DNA of 29,975 bases from Blastomyces gilchristii SLH14081 (taxonomy: Eukaryota > Ascomycota > Eurotiomycetes > Onygenales > Ajellomycetaceae), in contig NW_003101667.1 of assembly GCF_000003855.2 (NCBI RefSeq), forward strand, positions 835,151-865,125, written 5' to 3'. Below the pieces are notes generated by a model. The model had not been told where the DNA came from. It saw nothing but the letters and a program-made list of their open reading frames with translations, and made no database searches. Below are positions 11,943-21,790 of this stretch, in pieces (the stretch's first letter is position 1; every line of letters starts with the position of its first letter). The position numbers and the translations under genes are program-made.

Positions 11943-13019
11943 TTGACAATTCATTATATCAATATTAATTATAGTAATAATAATAACAGCAGCAGCATCA
12001 ATTATAGCAATAATAATAATAGCAGCAGCAGTACTAAAATGATAAGTAATACTTTCAAGTGTACTCATGCAGTCAATGCAAAGACTCAAGAGAAGAAAGT
12101 AAACAGCTGTCTAAATACTCTGATAAAGCAGCCTAGTAAACTGACAATGTGTGAGCACTGCATTAAGTATATTTTTCTCTGTTATTTAAATACTGCTTAT
12201 AATAAGATAAAGAGAAGCTTAAAGTCATACACAAATTACAACTATAAGAAAAAGAGATGTACAATTATCTCTGAAAAATTAAAAGAATAAGTTAATAATC
12301 TGATCTGAATTCATGAATTTTATCATTCTTTATCAGATTAATTTAAGACAATAATAAAGAAGACTATATTAAAATCAGTAAAGAATATCTTAAAATAAAT
12401 TAAGAAAGTCAAGACTCAGTAACAGAAAGCAGAAACTTAATATATGAAAAGTATTAATATTACTCTAAAAGCTCTGAATGTCATAATCAGTACTGCTAAA
12501 AAGATAAAGATTGAGATTGAAAAGACAAAGCTAAATATTGAAAAGATAAAGCTTAAGCTTAAAAAGAAGAAAGTTACTGTTAAGAAGAAGAAAGTCATCA
12601 TTAAGAAGATTAAATTAAAAATTAAGAGAAGCAGGCTTATAGTGCAGTATGAGATTTTAATGATAGTAAATCACTATATTGAAGCTCAAAAATAAGCAAT
12701 GATGAATCTTATAAATGTCATGAATAATATCAATCAGAATGTATTGAATATTACTATCAAGATATGTGAAATATTGAAGTAATTCAAAAGATTCACTGAT
12801 CACTGACAGAAGTGTAATGAGAAATCTGATAACAGTGACAATTCTCTTTCTATCTCTGCTACTGATGCTGATGCTGATGCTGATACTGATATTAATACTG
12901 ATGTCTCTGCTACTGCTGCTGATTTTTCTCTCTCTCTCTTCTCTAATATTCTAACTCTGATTAATTCTCTGACTATAAGCAGCTTCAGAACTCTTAACAT
13001 TCTCAGAGAAAAAGTAAGT
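11943..13019 (+). pseudogene. Unidentified relic frame, Cys-containing then Lys-rich
   Basis: One frame can be read from 11943 to about 13019 with scattered TGA and TAA stops. It starts with Asn/Ser repeats (NNNNSSS, from AAT and AGC triplet runs), followed by a Cys-bearing part (FKCTHAVNAKTQEKKVNSC, then MCEHC and FLCYLN) that could be a damaged zinc-binding or Cys-cluster domain. Next comes a very basic coiled-coil-like part (KIKIEIEKTKLNIEKIKLK and repeats) at about 12501-12636, then an Asp/Ala repeat (TDADADADTD) at about 12859-12888. Several stops fit a Trp-to-TGA or Gln-to-TAA change. Probably a mobile-element gene; family unknown. Confidence 0.45.
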
Positions 13020-13430
13020 TAGAATCAGTAAAATGATTCCCAGATTTATATAGAAGTTGATAATGATATAGATGAATAAATATATTATTTTCAATTCTCT
13101 CTCTGAAACTTTCTCTCTTAAACAGTGAATAATTATTAATACTGACTCTTTAAAAACTCTAATATTAATTCACAAGTTTACAGAAATGAATAATGCTGCT
13201 GTGAATATGACAGAAAATGATGATAATAAGAGAGAGATGATTCAGAGAATTTAGAAGAAATTAGATAGAGACATGACAGATTTTCAATAGAGAATGATTT
13301 CAGTGAATAAGATGTTTTTTAGAATTAGTAATTATATAGATAGAAATCAGTGATATTGTTAATACAATGATAATTTTTTCCTGTTCATAACTTGTTTATG
13401 ATGATTCCACAGCTTATTCATCATTATATT
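13020..13430. other. AT-rich tail of the left compartment
   Basis: Continues the degenerate AT-rich DNA with no readable gene. Base composition changes abruptly at about 13430-13440, where GC-containing words such as GGTGACGG and CAGCGACTGGCAC begin. That marks the left edge of the gene island. Confidence 0.55.
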
Positions 13431-13435
13431 AAGAT

Positions 13436-13610
13436 TTACAGTTTGGTGACGGTGTCAGCGACTGGCACAGCGGAACAACCATAACCTGGTTGTATAATAA
13501 GCCTACGTTTTTCCGGTATAGGTGTTATGATCAGCGACACGTGACACGGGTGAAATGGTGGATCCACAGTGTAATCACCGTAAATTAACCCTACATTCTT
13601 CCCGTATGGC
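13436..13610 (+). repeat. Two degenerate 86-bp tandem units
   Basis: The segments starting near 13449 and 13535 share TCAGCGAC...G.CAC, and their ends share CCTACGTTTTTCCGGTAT against CCTACATTCTTCCCGTAT. The spacing is about 86 bp. Such short upstream repeats are common in the U3 part of LTRs. The second unit lies in the LTR-like segment that starts at 13523, so the true left end of that segment may be further left. Confidence 0.45.
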
Positions 13611-14018
13611 AACGCCACTCGGGCGGGCGCCCCTACACTTCCGAAGGTCAGGGCGGGAAGCGGGATCACGTGGAGATAAGAACAGAACCGGATCAGATAA
13701 GATAACCTTAAAAGCCTTAAAAGGGGTTCCGCCATGTCGTTATATGTATGGATTAACTCCGTACCTCGAGCGCAATCTTCACCGCCTCGGGCAACTATGT
13801 GAATTAGATAAAATGCAGTGTGCTTCCTTAGCCATTCATTTTTATTAATTCTCTCCTACTTCCCTCCTAGACCCACCCAGTAACTACAAAAATTTCGGTT
13901 CGGCACGAAGGTGGATAAAAAGAGGACAGAAAAAAGGCATTATTCTATTTCCATCTTGCTGCTATACTGTCATAAAACTAGGCATATTCGGGAAAAGCAT
14001 CAACGTAGATATATAACA
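13523..14018. mobile_element. Possible solo LTR next to the methionine aminopeptidase stop
   Basis: The 496-bp segment starts TGTTAT and ends ATAACA, a perfect 6-bp inverted pair of TG...CA type. A TATA-like GGATAAAAAG lies at about 13913-13922. It has no coding capacity. I find no target-site duplication: the flanks ATAGG and AAGAA differ. No second copy lies in the window. An alternative is ordinary 3' flanking DNA of the aminopeptidase gene. If it is an LTR, the gene's 3' UTR and polyadenylation signal lie inside it. Confidence 0.35.
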
Positions 14019-14035
14019 AAGAAGAACCAGAAACT

Positions 14036-15894
<1,859 letters not shown>

Positions 15895-16367
15895 GTTGAA
15901 AAATCAGAGAAGGCAAAGGTTTTGTGTTCGGATGTCTACCACCATGTAAAATGTTGCCGCCAAATATCTCACAGCTCGCTCTCAGCAGAATGTGTCTCCG
16001 CCTTGGGATACAGCCAATGAACGACTCCAGAATCCCGATGTAGCTGAAATCACGTGTACGATAGCACGATTACAAAAAATTTCTACTCTTCTAGTTCTTA
16101 ATTACTGGAAATATGAATAATAGTATCTGTTGGTTTGATATGAATGTAATCTTGCGGAAAGAAATCCTTAAATTGCTGGTTTTTCATTCTGCATCGAAGC
16201 CGAAAGTCGATGACGGAATGTCACATGACTGGCCATTAGTTACAACCTTGGAATTTGCGATGATCTGACTTGCTCATCCCGCCATCTCCAACCCTCAATA
16301 AGAGACATTTCAGCCTTTTGCTCTATTTTGCTTGATGTTCTCATAGGTATGACGGGAAATGTAAGGT
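15895..16367. promoter_or_regulatory. Divergent intergenic region shared by two genes
   Basis: A 473-bp region separates the start codons of the aminopeptidase (minus) and the J-protein (plus), so both promoters must lie here. A CCAAT word occurs at 16014-16018. I see no clear TATA box for either gene. An upstream out-of-frame ATG at 16349 precedes the J-protein start by 19 bp and could slightly reduce its translation. Co-regulation is possible but not shown by sequence. Confidence 0.6.
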
Positions 16368-17294
16368 ATGCCGCCGCGTCTTCACCGTCTGCCCTTTTTC
16401 TCCCCACGGGCTTTTCTACATCCTCTTCCAAGGATCTCTTGTGGGCGGCCATTCTCCACCGAAGCCCACAGGCCTTCATACTATGAGATCCTCAACGTGC
16501 CAGCCACAGCTACAACAGCAGAAATCAAAAAGTAAGTGCTGGGTGTTTAATTACTTTTCACGCGGCATATTCCATTCACAACTTCACGCTTGGGCCCTAA
16601 TTTTAACCTTTCACGTAAAACCGTATCTAGACAGTTTTACGCCCTCTCCCTCGCCCACCACCCTGATAGAAACCCGAAAGACCCTGCTGCACACGCCAAA
16701 TTCACGTCTATATCTTCGGCGTACCATGTCTTGTCCCACGAATTGAGACGAGCCCGGTATGACCGAGATCATCACATTCGCCAGCCGGTGCAAGCACCCA
16801 ACACGGGCTCCCATCATCACCGCAAGGCCTCATATGTAGGCTCCCGACCACCATCCGGGTTAAGAAAAGAACGTGGAACTTTCCACGGACCCCCGCCAAG
16901 CTTCTATGCGCATGGCGGCTATGGCACCAGCCAACATGCATGCCATAAACATGCTTCCAACATCGCTTCTGCTTCCACCGCGTCAGAGTCGGAATCTTCA
17001 TTCATTTACAACAACCCAGTCTTCCACTTCGATGCTCAATCGCACTTTCGCACGCAATCACACGAAGATGAAAGAAGACGTCTTCGTCGTCATAGAGCTA
17101 TCGAGCGCGAGAAATCGCGCATGCGAGAACAGGGCGGCTTGACCACTGAGGACTCTGGAGAGAGTAATTCTGGGAGGTTCTTTGCCATCTTGACTATCGT
17201 GGGCCTAGGTGCCCTGGCAGCAAGCTTAGGGCGAACTTTTGGTCCACAGCAACCAACTCCTCCTGCCCGTGGCCGCTCGGTAGCGAAGCATTAG
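16368..17294 (+). CDS. Mitochondrial-type J-domain protein with C-terminal membrane segment
   Basis: Two exons, 16368-16531 and 16631-17294, separated by a 99-bp intron (GTAAGT...CTAG), encode 275 residues. Residues 1-36 are rich in Arg, Pro, Phe and Ser with almost no acids (MPPRLHRLPFFSPRAF), a good mitochondrial presequence. The J domain spans about 38-101: YYEILNV, EIKKQFYALSLAHHPDRNP with the HPD triad at 65-67, and ISSAYHVLS. The HPD loop stimulates Hsp70 ATPase. The middle is low-complexity (His, Ser, Pro). A hydrophobic segment at about 238-255 (FFAILTIVGLGALAASLG) predicts a C-terminal membrane anchor. Presequence, J domain and late membrane span resemble human DNAJC30; yeast Jid1 is another candidate relative. 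The start at 16368 is chosen because it adds the presequence and keeps the J domain in frame. The exact orthology is not settled. Confidence 0.88.
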
Positions 17295-18071
17295 GGGAAC
17301 AAACAACTGTGACTTCATTGGACTTTGTGCTTTAGCGTCAAGGGGTGTTTTTGACTAGTTCTGGGCATTTTATATTGATGCTCTCGTGCTTCATACGCCT
17401 ATGAATAACCTAACCATTTTGTGTATATATTCGCATGTTATTGAAGAGAGGTAACTTTATTTCTTTCTCTCTCTCACTCTATTTCGGGGAAGTGAATTAC
17501 AATACCCGGACCTCCTTAACAATACTAATAACAGGTTCCCGTGATGTCATAGATTGGAGCTGACATTATTACCCCGACTGAAGGACAATGGTCTCGATTT
17601 TACATATCAGCTCTCGTCTTGACTGTTCCTAGGGAGGGGCTTTACTGTTTACTCTCTAATTGGATCAACAAATGCGGCAGCCCATCATCATACCTAGAGA
17701 TACATAACATACTATCTCCAGCTTTCGCAATCCAAATGGTCCATGGTCGGCTAGGGTCTTTAGAAACCCGTTAAAAAGTCCAACAAACACCTAATCAGCA
17801 AGATCATATCCAGGGGAAGGAATTCAAAGATCTGAATAAAAACCAGCCCATCGTCATCGAGGTTAATATTAGCCTCGTGAAATGGGCGACAGGAGGAGGG
17901 AACATGGGATACTTGAACAGCCACAATTTTTGAAACTATGTATGCCGGCACGGAATCGTGAAGATATCAGTGGATGAGGGACGCATCCGCGGGGCATTGG
18001 GATATTCCTGTCGCATAAGTTGCTCCAAATCAACTGTATCGGTGCAACGAAATATTATTCAGATGAAGCGC
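17295..18071. other. Intergenic region after the J-protein gene
   Basis: Composition is balanced and no gene is supported. A CT-rich run lies at 17461-17480. A near-perfect 20-bp palindrome, CGAGG...CCTCG around TTAATATTAG, lies at 17858-17877; its role is unknown. Short open frames here lack any family motif. Confidence 0.5.
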
Positions 18072-18072
18072 A

Positions 18073-18142
18073 GGGGCCGAATCAGACTCGAACCATCATC
18101 AGTTGCGGAAAAGTCAACTGATGCTCCAATGGGTAAAGGGGC
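18073..18142 (-). pseudogene. tRNA-like relic (possibly tRNA-Lys-derived)
   Basis: On the minus strand the order is a D-arm-like TTGGAGCATC, a strong stem CATCAGTTG...CAACTGATG (18097-18123) with a 9-nt loop containing CTTTT, then GGTTCGAGTC, which fits the RNA polymerase III B box. The 3' part TTCGGCCCC would pair with a 5' GGGGCCG, but the 5' end reads GGCCCC instead, so the acceptor stem does not close. The T stem is also poor. It therefore looks like a decayed tRNA or the head of a tRNA-derived SINE, not a working tRNA gene. A separate A-box-like GGTAGCTCAGATGATTAGCC lies at about 18451-18472 on the same strand. Confidence 0.3.
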
Positions 18143-18779
18143 CGGATGCATCGAACCTCTTGAGCCCCATCTTGTTAAAAGAATACTTATCTGCGCAAAT
18201 CGACAACTACATGTATGTACATCCGGAATCTTAGCTCATAACGTCTCTCTCCGTTTGTTATCAAACTCAGAATCATGCATAGATTAGCAGCCCGGGCTCT
18301 GATATAACTCTTTATAAGAGCTTACACGAATGCAATCGCTTTTGTTGCTGTTTTGCTATTTAGTAAATCTAATTCCCTGTTCACATATCTCAAATAACAG
18401 GCTTTGGATTGTACAAGCGCCTGTGTGCACCCTAGGGGATCAATGAATTTGGCTAATCATCTGAGCTACCCAGAGGCTCCTCCAAGCAGGTAATAGACAT
18501 ATATCATACCTTTCCCCCTTCTTCTCTCTCTGCTGATGGATCCAGGGGATTCATCTTCGCAGTCCACGCTTGAGATAAAAACCGAAAAAGAAGAGAAGAA
18601 AAGAAAAGAATGCCCCACACCTAAAATGCTCCGTGTGCGGAATGAAATCCCCAGGCCGGCTATTATTAGATGTGCAGTACAACACCCTATCCACGCTAAC
18701 GCCATTTTATATTTTACTATGCATAGGGCCTATTCGTTGCGTGGCGTGGTTGCGGTAGTCATTCTTTTCGTGTAGTTAA
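18143..18779. other. Intergenic region, no gene supported
   Basis: No supported gene. It contains the A-box-like tRNA word at about 18451-18472 (minus) and an A/G-rich run at about 18578-18610. Composition is balanced, like the rest of the island. It ends at the copia LTR. Confidence 0.5.
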
Positions 18780-18830
18780 TGTAGGATAGTTGAAGGTTGT
18801 ATTGATAGATCTATCTACAAGAACATAATA

Positions 18831-18911
18831 TGTAGGCTACTGGGGCAAAAGAGCTCAGTCACCACCAGCGCTGCTGGTAGAAGGGCCGATCAACCCCCGG
18901 GACCCCCAACA
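18831..18911 (-). repeat. TRIM 3' LTR (81 bp)
   Basis: Identical to the copy at 19167-19247. It contains the hairpin ACCAGC-GCT-GCTGGT. On the minus strand it follows the polypurine tract and ends CCTACA, next to the TAATA duplication. Confidence 0.9.
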
Positions 18912-18920
18912 CCCCCCCTC
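18912..18920 (-). other. TRIM polypurine tract
   Basis: On the minus strand this is GAGGGGGGG, abutting the TGTTGG start of the 3' LTR. This is the expected position of the primer for plus-strand DNA synthesis. The host copia element has a very similar AAGGGGGGG before its own LTR. Confidence 0.85.
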
Positions 18921-18942
18921 GGACCAGCTAACCACAGAGTAC

Positions 18943-19046
18943 AGTGGCTCCTCTCAGTGGCTCCTCTTAGTGGCTCCTCTCAGCGGTCTTTCTTTTTGGA
19001 CTCACTCCTAGGGCTCAAGGGCTCACTTCTAGGGCACACTCCTAGG
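18943..19046 (+). repeat. Two short tandem repeats in the TRIM interior
   Basis: AGTGGCTCCTCTC is repeated three times with one change at 18943-18981, and a CTCACTCCTAGGG-type unit occurs three times imperfectly at about 19001-19046. They fill much of the non-coding interior. They might serve packaging or size; no function can be read from sequence. Confidence 0.8.
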
Positions 19047-19147
19047 ATGTCTCTTGGCACTGTTAAATGTCCGGGGTATTTGTTTTGGGATTTTCTTAAG
19101 TCCATCCTGGGATTGAACCCATGCATGTTGACCACAGCGGGGCTCAC

Positions 19148-19166
19148 GCTTAACAGTCTCATAACC
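19148..19166 (-). other. TRIM primer-binding site, tRNA-Met-like
   Basis: On the minus strand GGTTATGAGACTGTTAAGC starts directly after the CCTACA end of the 5' LTR. Its complement contains CAGTCTCATAACC, which resembles the anticodon stem-loop of an elongator tRNA-Met (CTCATAA loop). Priming by a tRNA-Met cut in the anticodon loop is established for Drosophila copia, whose site also begins GGTTATG. The match here is by eye only. Confidence 0.65.
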
Positions 19167-19247
19167 TGTAGGCTACTGGGGCAAAAGAGCTCAGTCACCA
19201 CCAGCGCTGCTGGTAGAAGGGCCGATCAACCCCCGGGACCCCCAACA
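19167..19247 (-). repeat. TRIM 5' LTR (81 bp)
   Basis: Identical to the repeat at 18831-18911. On the minus strand it starts TGTTGGGGG at 19247, next to the TAATA target duplication in the copia LTR, and is followed by the primer-binding site. Confidence 0.9.
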
Positions 19248-19321
19248 TAATATAGTGGTGGGTCACGTGATCTGGTGGGATCGCTAACCGCAACGGCCGT
19301 AACGGCCAACACCCCCCCTTG

Positions 19322-20050
19322 AGATAACAAGAATCACATACAAAAATACTCAATTCATCAAGATAGTCTGTCAAAATCAAATACAAATGTAAAATTAAGC
19401 ATTTTCAACTTTTTCATCTGTAAGATCTAGTAAAATCATGAATTATATAAATGTTACAGTGTTTAGAGATTTAGTGAGTTCATCTGTTATTATTTAAGTA
19501 ATGAAAACATATTTTAAATCAATGACTCTCTGATTTAACTATTAATATGAAAAATGAAAATATGTATTAATATACTTACTTCAGGTTATAATAACTATTA
19601 TCTTTATAAGATCTATGACACTCTTATTATCAGTGAGAATTCATATTAATGATATAATAATAAAGTCAAGCTCAATTATAAGATTTCAGATTTATATTAC
19701 TTTGTAGATCATCTCACTAAGAGTTATATATTCAGTCTCATTGAGACTTAGAGATATACAAAATTACTTCACTGATTATCATGAAATCAGACTGTCTACA
19801 AGCTTAAAAACATAGCTGAATATTAATTTTCTATTCTCATTTAAGAGACCTGCTCAATCAGAATTCAAGTAGCTGAAGAGTAAGTAGAAATTATCAGAGA
19901 AATTAAGAAGAATGAATCTCTTATACAGATTATATCTATAGAAAATACTCAAATTCATTATCTCTTTTAAATAATATATAATATATAACAGAGTCTTTAC
20001 AGTATATATCATCTGTAATGTATGCTGATCATGTATCATACATGTAAAAA
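19322..20050 (-). pseudogene. Copia Pol remnant: RT end and RNase H, hypermutated
   Basis: Read on the minus strand, the frame carries decayed landmarks of the copia Pol C-terminus in order: LKEIMNLSIFYR (family form LKGTxNLGIxYR), NSD followed by TGA then AG (SDADWAG), LSLNETEYITLSE (LSSTEAEYxAxxE), ILTDNKSVIDL, SKYINTYFHF (SKHIDIRYHF), and TDELTKSL (ADxLTKPL). Trp positions read TGA, Gly reads Glu or Ser, and Pro reads Ser. It ends at the polypurine tract. Everything upstream of the RT end is missing, so the element is 5' truncated. Not functional. Confidence 0.85.
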
Positions 20051-20145
20051 GGTAAATCTTGTCTCATTCTCTAAGATGAAGATTGGCGGGCGCCTCTATA
20101 TATATATATACATGCTTGTTTGTTTACTGTGATTGACTTTTACAG
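20051..20145. other. Junction segment with TA microsatellite
   Basis: The copia relic fades near 20050. A GC-rich word GGCGGGCGCC precedes a TATATATATATATA run at about 20097-20110. This could be the TATA region of another element's end, but no LTR boundary is clear. Confidence 0.4.
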
Positions 20146-20363
20146 AAGGAAGAAGCAGAAGCCTTAGAAAGAAAGAAGCAGAAGTCTCAGAATAAAAGAG
20201 ACAGAAGTCTTAGAAAGAAAGAGACAGAAGTCTTAGAAAGAAAGAGATGAAAGCTCTAGAAAGAAGCAGAAGCTCTGAGAAGTAGTGAGTGAATATGCTT
20301 TCAGATAGAGAAATAAGAATAGAGTAGAAGAAGAAAGAAGCAGAAGCTCTGAGAAGTAGCAAG
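20146..20363 (+). repeat. Purine-rich tandem repeat, unit about 23 bp
   Basis: Variants of GAAGTCTTAGAAAGAAAGAGA are repeated from about 20146 to 20290, and a related block AAGAAGCAGAAGCTCTGAGAAGTAG occurs at about 20262-20286 and again near 20336-20359. The strand is almost pure purine. The units vary in length and sequence, and there are no spacers. No coding function is evident. Confidence 0.7.
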
Positions 20364-21195
20364 AATGAACACTACAGTTTCTCTGTCTGAAAAGAGGCAG
20401 ATGTCTGAAAATGAGATGATGAGATGAAAAAATGAAGTTGAAAGAAGATGATAGAAATCATTAAATACTGTGAGTGCTAAATCTAATAAGGAATAAGAGA
20501 GTGAATACTAGGCATTTTTTGAATGTGAGTTAATATTCTTCTTGTGTGAGAGGCGGGTAAAGAAAGGGATTGAAACAATGAGATGATAATGAAACAATAA
20601 CTATGAATGAGATAAAGAATCTGAGACAACAAGGTGATAGAAGATTAAGCAGATATCATAGAGAATCTTTGTCTTTCATAGAATAAGAAGTGTAAGAAGT
20701 CTACGCCGAATAGATTGGTATAATATTTATAGGTCTTATATAACAAAGTGAAAAATGTTAGAGAAGGAAAGAAAGAGAAAGTGTGGGAATCAGTGATTGA
20801 AGTGAATATTTATACATGTACGCGGTGGCGTACACAGTGGAACTTTGGGGCAAAAGAATAGGGGTTTTCATACGCGGTGGAGCTTCGGGGCAGAAGAATA
20901 GGAATTCCATAGGTTTTCAGCTGAGGATCAGTGACCGAGAATCGGAGCGGTAGGAATCTGTGAAGTGTAACGGAATAGTCTATATGATTGATCAGGCGCA
21001 GCCCGTCACAAGAAGATATGCACAGTAGAGTCATAAGAATGAATAAATAGATGAAAGATGAAGAACTGTAAAATCCAGAATGAACACAGACAAAAGAGAA
21101 TAAGAGGGTTGAGAATGATAAAGACACAGATCTTCTGTTAAAAGGCTGAGAGTGATGTGAATGAATGATTTATAAGCATATAATATAATCAGTCA
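20364..21195. other. AT-rich, purine-biased DNA with a small palindrome and duplication
   Basis: No gene is supported. TGTACGC-GGTG-GCGTACA is a perfect 7-bp inverted repeat at 20817-20834. It is followed by two copies of a 24-bp motif (GGAACTTTGGGGCAAAAGA at about 20840 and GGAGCTTCGGGGCAGAAGA at about 20878). These GC-bearing islands resemble an LTR or element terminus, but ends could not be fixed. Confidence 0.45.
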
Positions 21196-21701
21196 TAGAC
21201 TGGCCGCTGGGACCATGAATTTCATGTTTGGTCCCATTTGGTCTGGTCCCATACATTTCTTGGCGTGAATCCCGCTGGGACTAGCCATTAAAAAAACATG
21301 CAAAGTGACTATATATCAGATCTTAAAATGGAATCATGACTTGAAAAAAATGAGAAAGTGGTCTCATTTGGTCTCATTTAGTCCCATTCTTGGCAAAAAG
21401 TTACTATTTTTAGACATTTTAAGGTTTTTTTTAGACTATTTTTAATTTTTTAAAAAGTAACACTTTTTGATAACACTCAAATGAGATTTAAAGTCATTTA
21501 AAGCAATAAAAATAATTTAAATTGAGAAGTGGAAATTATGATCTCATTTGAAAAATGTGACAAGAGTAGACAGTAAGTCTCACTGGGACAGTATGGAACT
21601 ACTATCTAATGTTAAAACCATGTAATGGAATCTGTCAAATTGGTAATGAGACTATCAAAAAATCTGGTTCTGGTCTCAGACACGGTCACATGGTCAGTCT
21701 A
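21196..21701 (-). mobile_element. MITE-like element, copy B (506 bp, inverse of copy A)
   Basis: Inverted relative to copy A at 1733-2238 and the same length including the flanking TA at both ends (21196-21197 and 21700-21701). Termini are GACTGGCC and GGTCAGTC. Similarity holds along the whole length, with scattered substitutions. Several GGGACC words of copy A read GAGACC here, the same GG-to-GA change seen in the larger repeats. No coding capacity. Confidence 0.82.
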
Positions 21702-21790
21702 ATCAGTCATCTCTCTCTTTTTATTTTTCTCTCTTCTTTTTCTTATTATCTTTTCATCATCATTCTCATTATCATAAAAATAAATTTTCA
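21702..21790 (+). other. Pyrimidine-rich leader before a relic frame
   Basis: CT and T runs with CATCATCATT words lie directly before the relic frame that follows. This could be its former leader or intron-like sequence. Nothing functional can be assigned. Confidence 0.35.

Larger units (their letters stand above)
18831..19247 (-). mobile_element. TRIM: 417-bp non-autonomous LTR retrotransposon, complete
   Basis: Two identical 81-bp direct repeats (18831-18911 and 19167-19247) flank a 255-bp interior. On the minus strand each repeat starts TGTTGG and ends CCTACA, the TG...CA rule for LTRs. The element is flanked by TAATA on both sides (18826-18830 and 19248-19252), a perfect 5-bp target duplication. 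A primer-binding-site candidate directly follows the 5' LTR, and a polypurine tract directly precedes the 3' LTR. It has no coding capacity, so it needs proteins from another element. The surrounding copia element shares the TGTTGG and CCTACA termini and a G-rich polypurine tract and is a plausible helper family. Identical LTRs suggest recent insertion. Confidence 0.9.
18780..20050 (-). mobile_element. 3' end of a Ty1/copia retrotransposon with short LTR, holding a nested TRIM
   Basis: On the minus strand, degenerate copia Pol (about 20050 to 19322) is followed by a polypurine tract AAGGGGGGG (19312-19320). An LTR then begins TGTTGGCC at 19311. The LTR runs to 19248, is interrupted by the TRIM (18831-19247 plus one duplicated TAATA), and resumes from 18825 to about 18780, ending CCTACA. 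Without the insert it would be about 110 bp. A second possible end is CTACA at 18771. The left LTR and most of the element are missing, so no target duplication can be checked. The LTR keeps many GG, CC and CG pairs while the Pol part has almost none. Confidence 0.82.

Noticed and set aside
8288..13430. Ordinary CpA-directed RIP as the cause of the AT-rich DNA
   Set aside because: CpA and TpG remain abundant and TpA is not in excess. Some CpA-to-TpA changes exist (Gln to TAA, a few Trp to TAG), so a minor role remains possible.
16441..16746. A 101-codon plus-strand frame overlapping the J-protein first exon
   Set aside because: It is in the wrong frame and reads through the intron; the J domain requires the other frame from 16368.
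18073..18142. Functional tRNA gene
   Set aside because: The acceptor stem does not pair, the T stem is weak and the anticodon loop has nine bases.
17958..18287. A 109-codon open frame
   Set aside because: It has no domain, no clear start context, and covers the tRNA-like relic on the other strand; probably chance.
18831..19247. Simple local duplication of 81 bp
   Set aside because: The TAATA target duplication, TG...CA ends, primer site and polypurine tract together fit a retrotransposon far better.
20146..20363. CRISPR-like array
   Set aside because: The units are contiguous, purine-only and variable, without spacers, in eukaryotic DNA.
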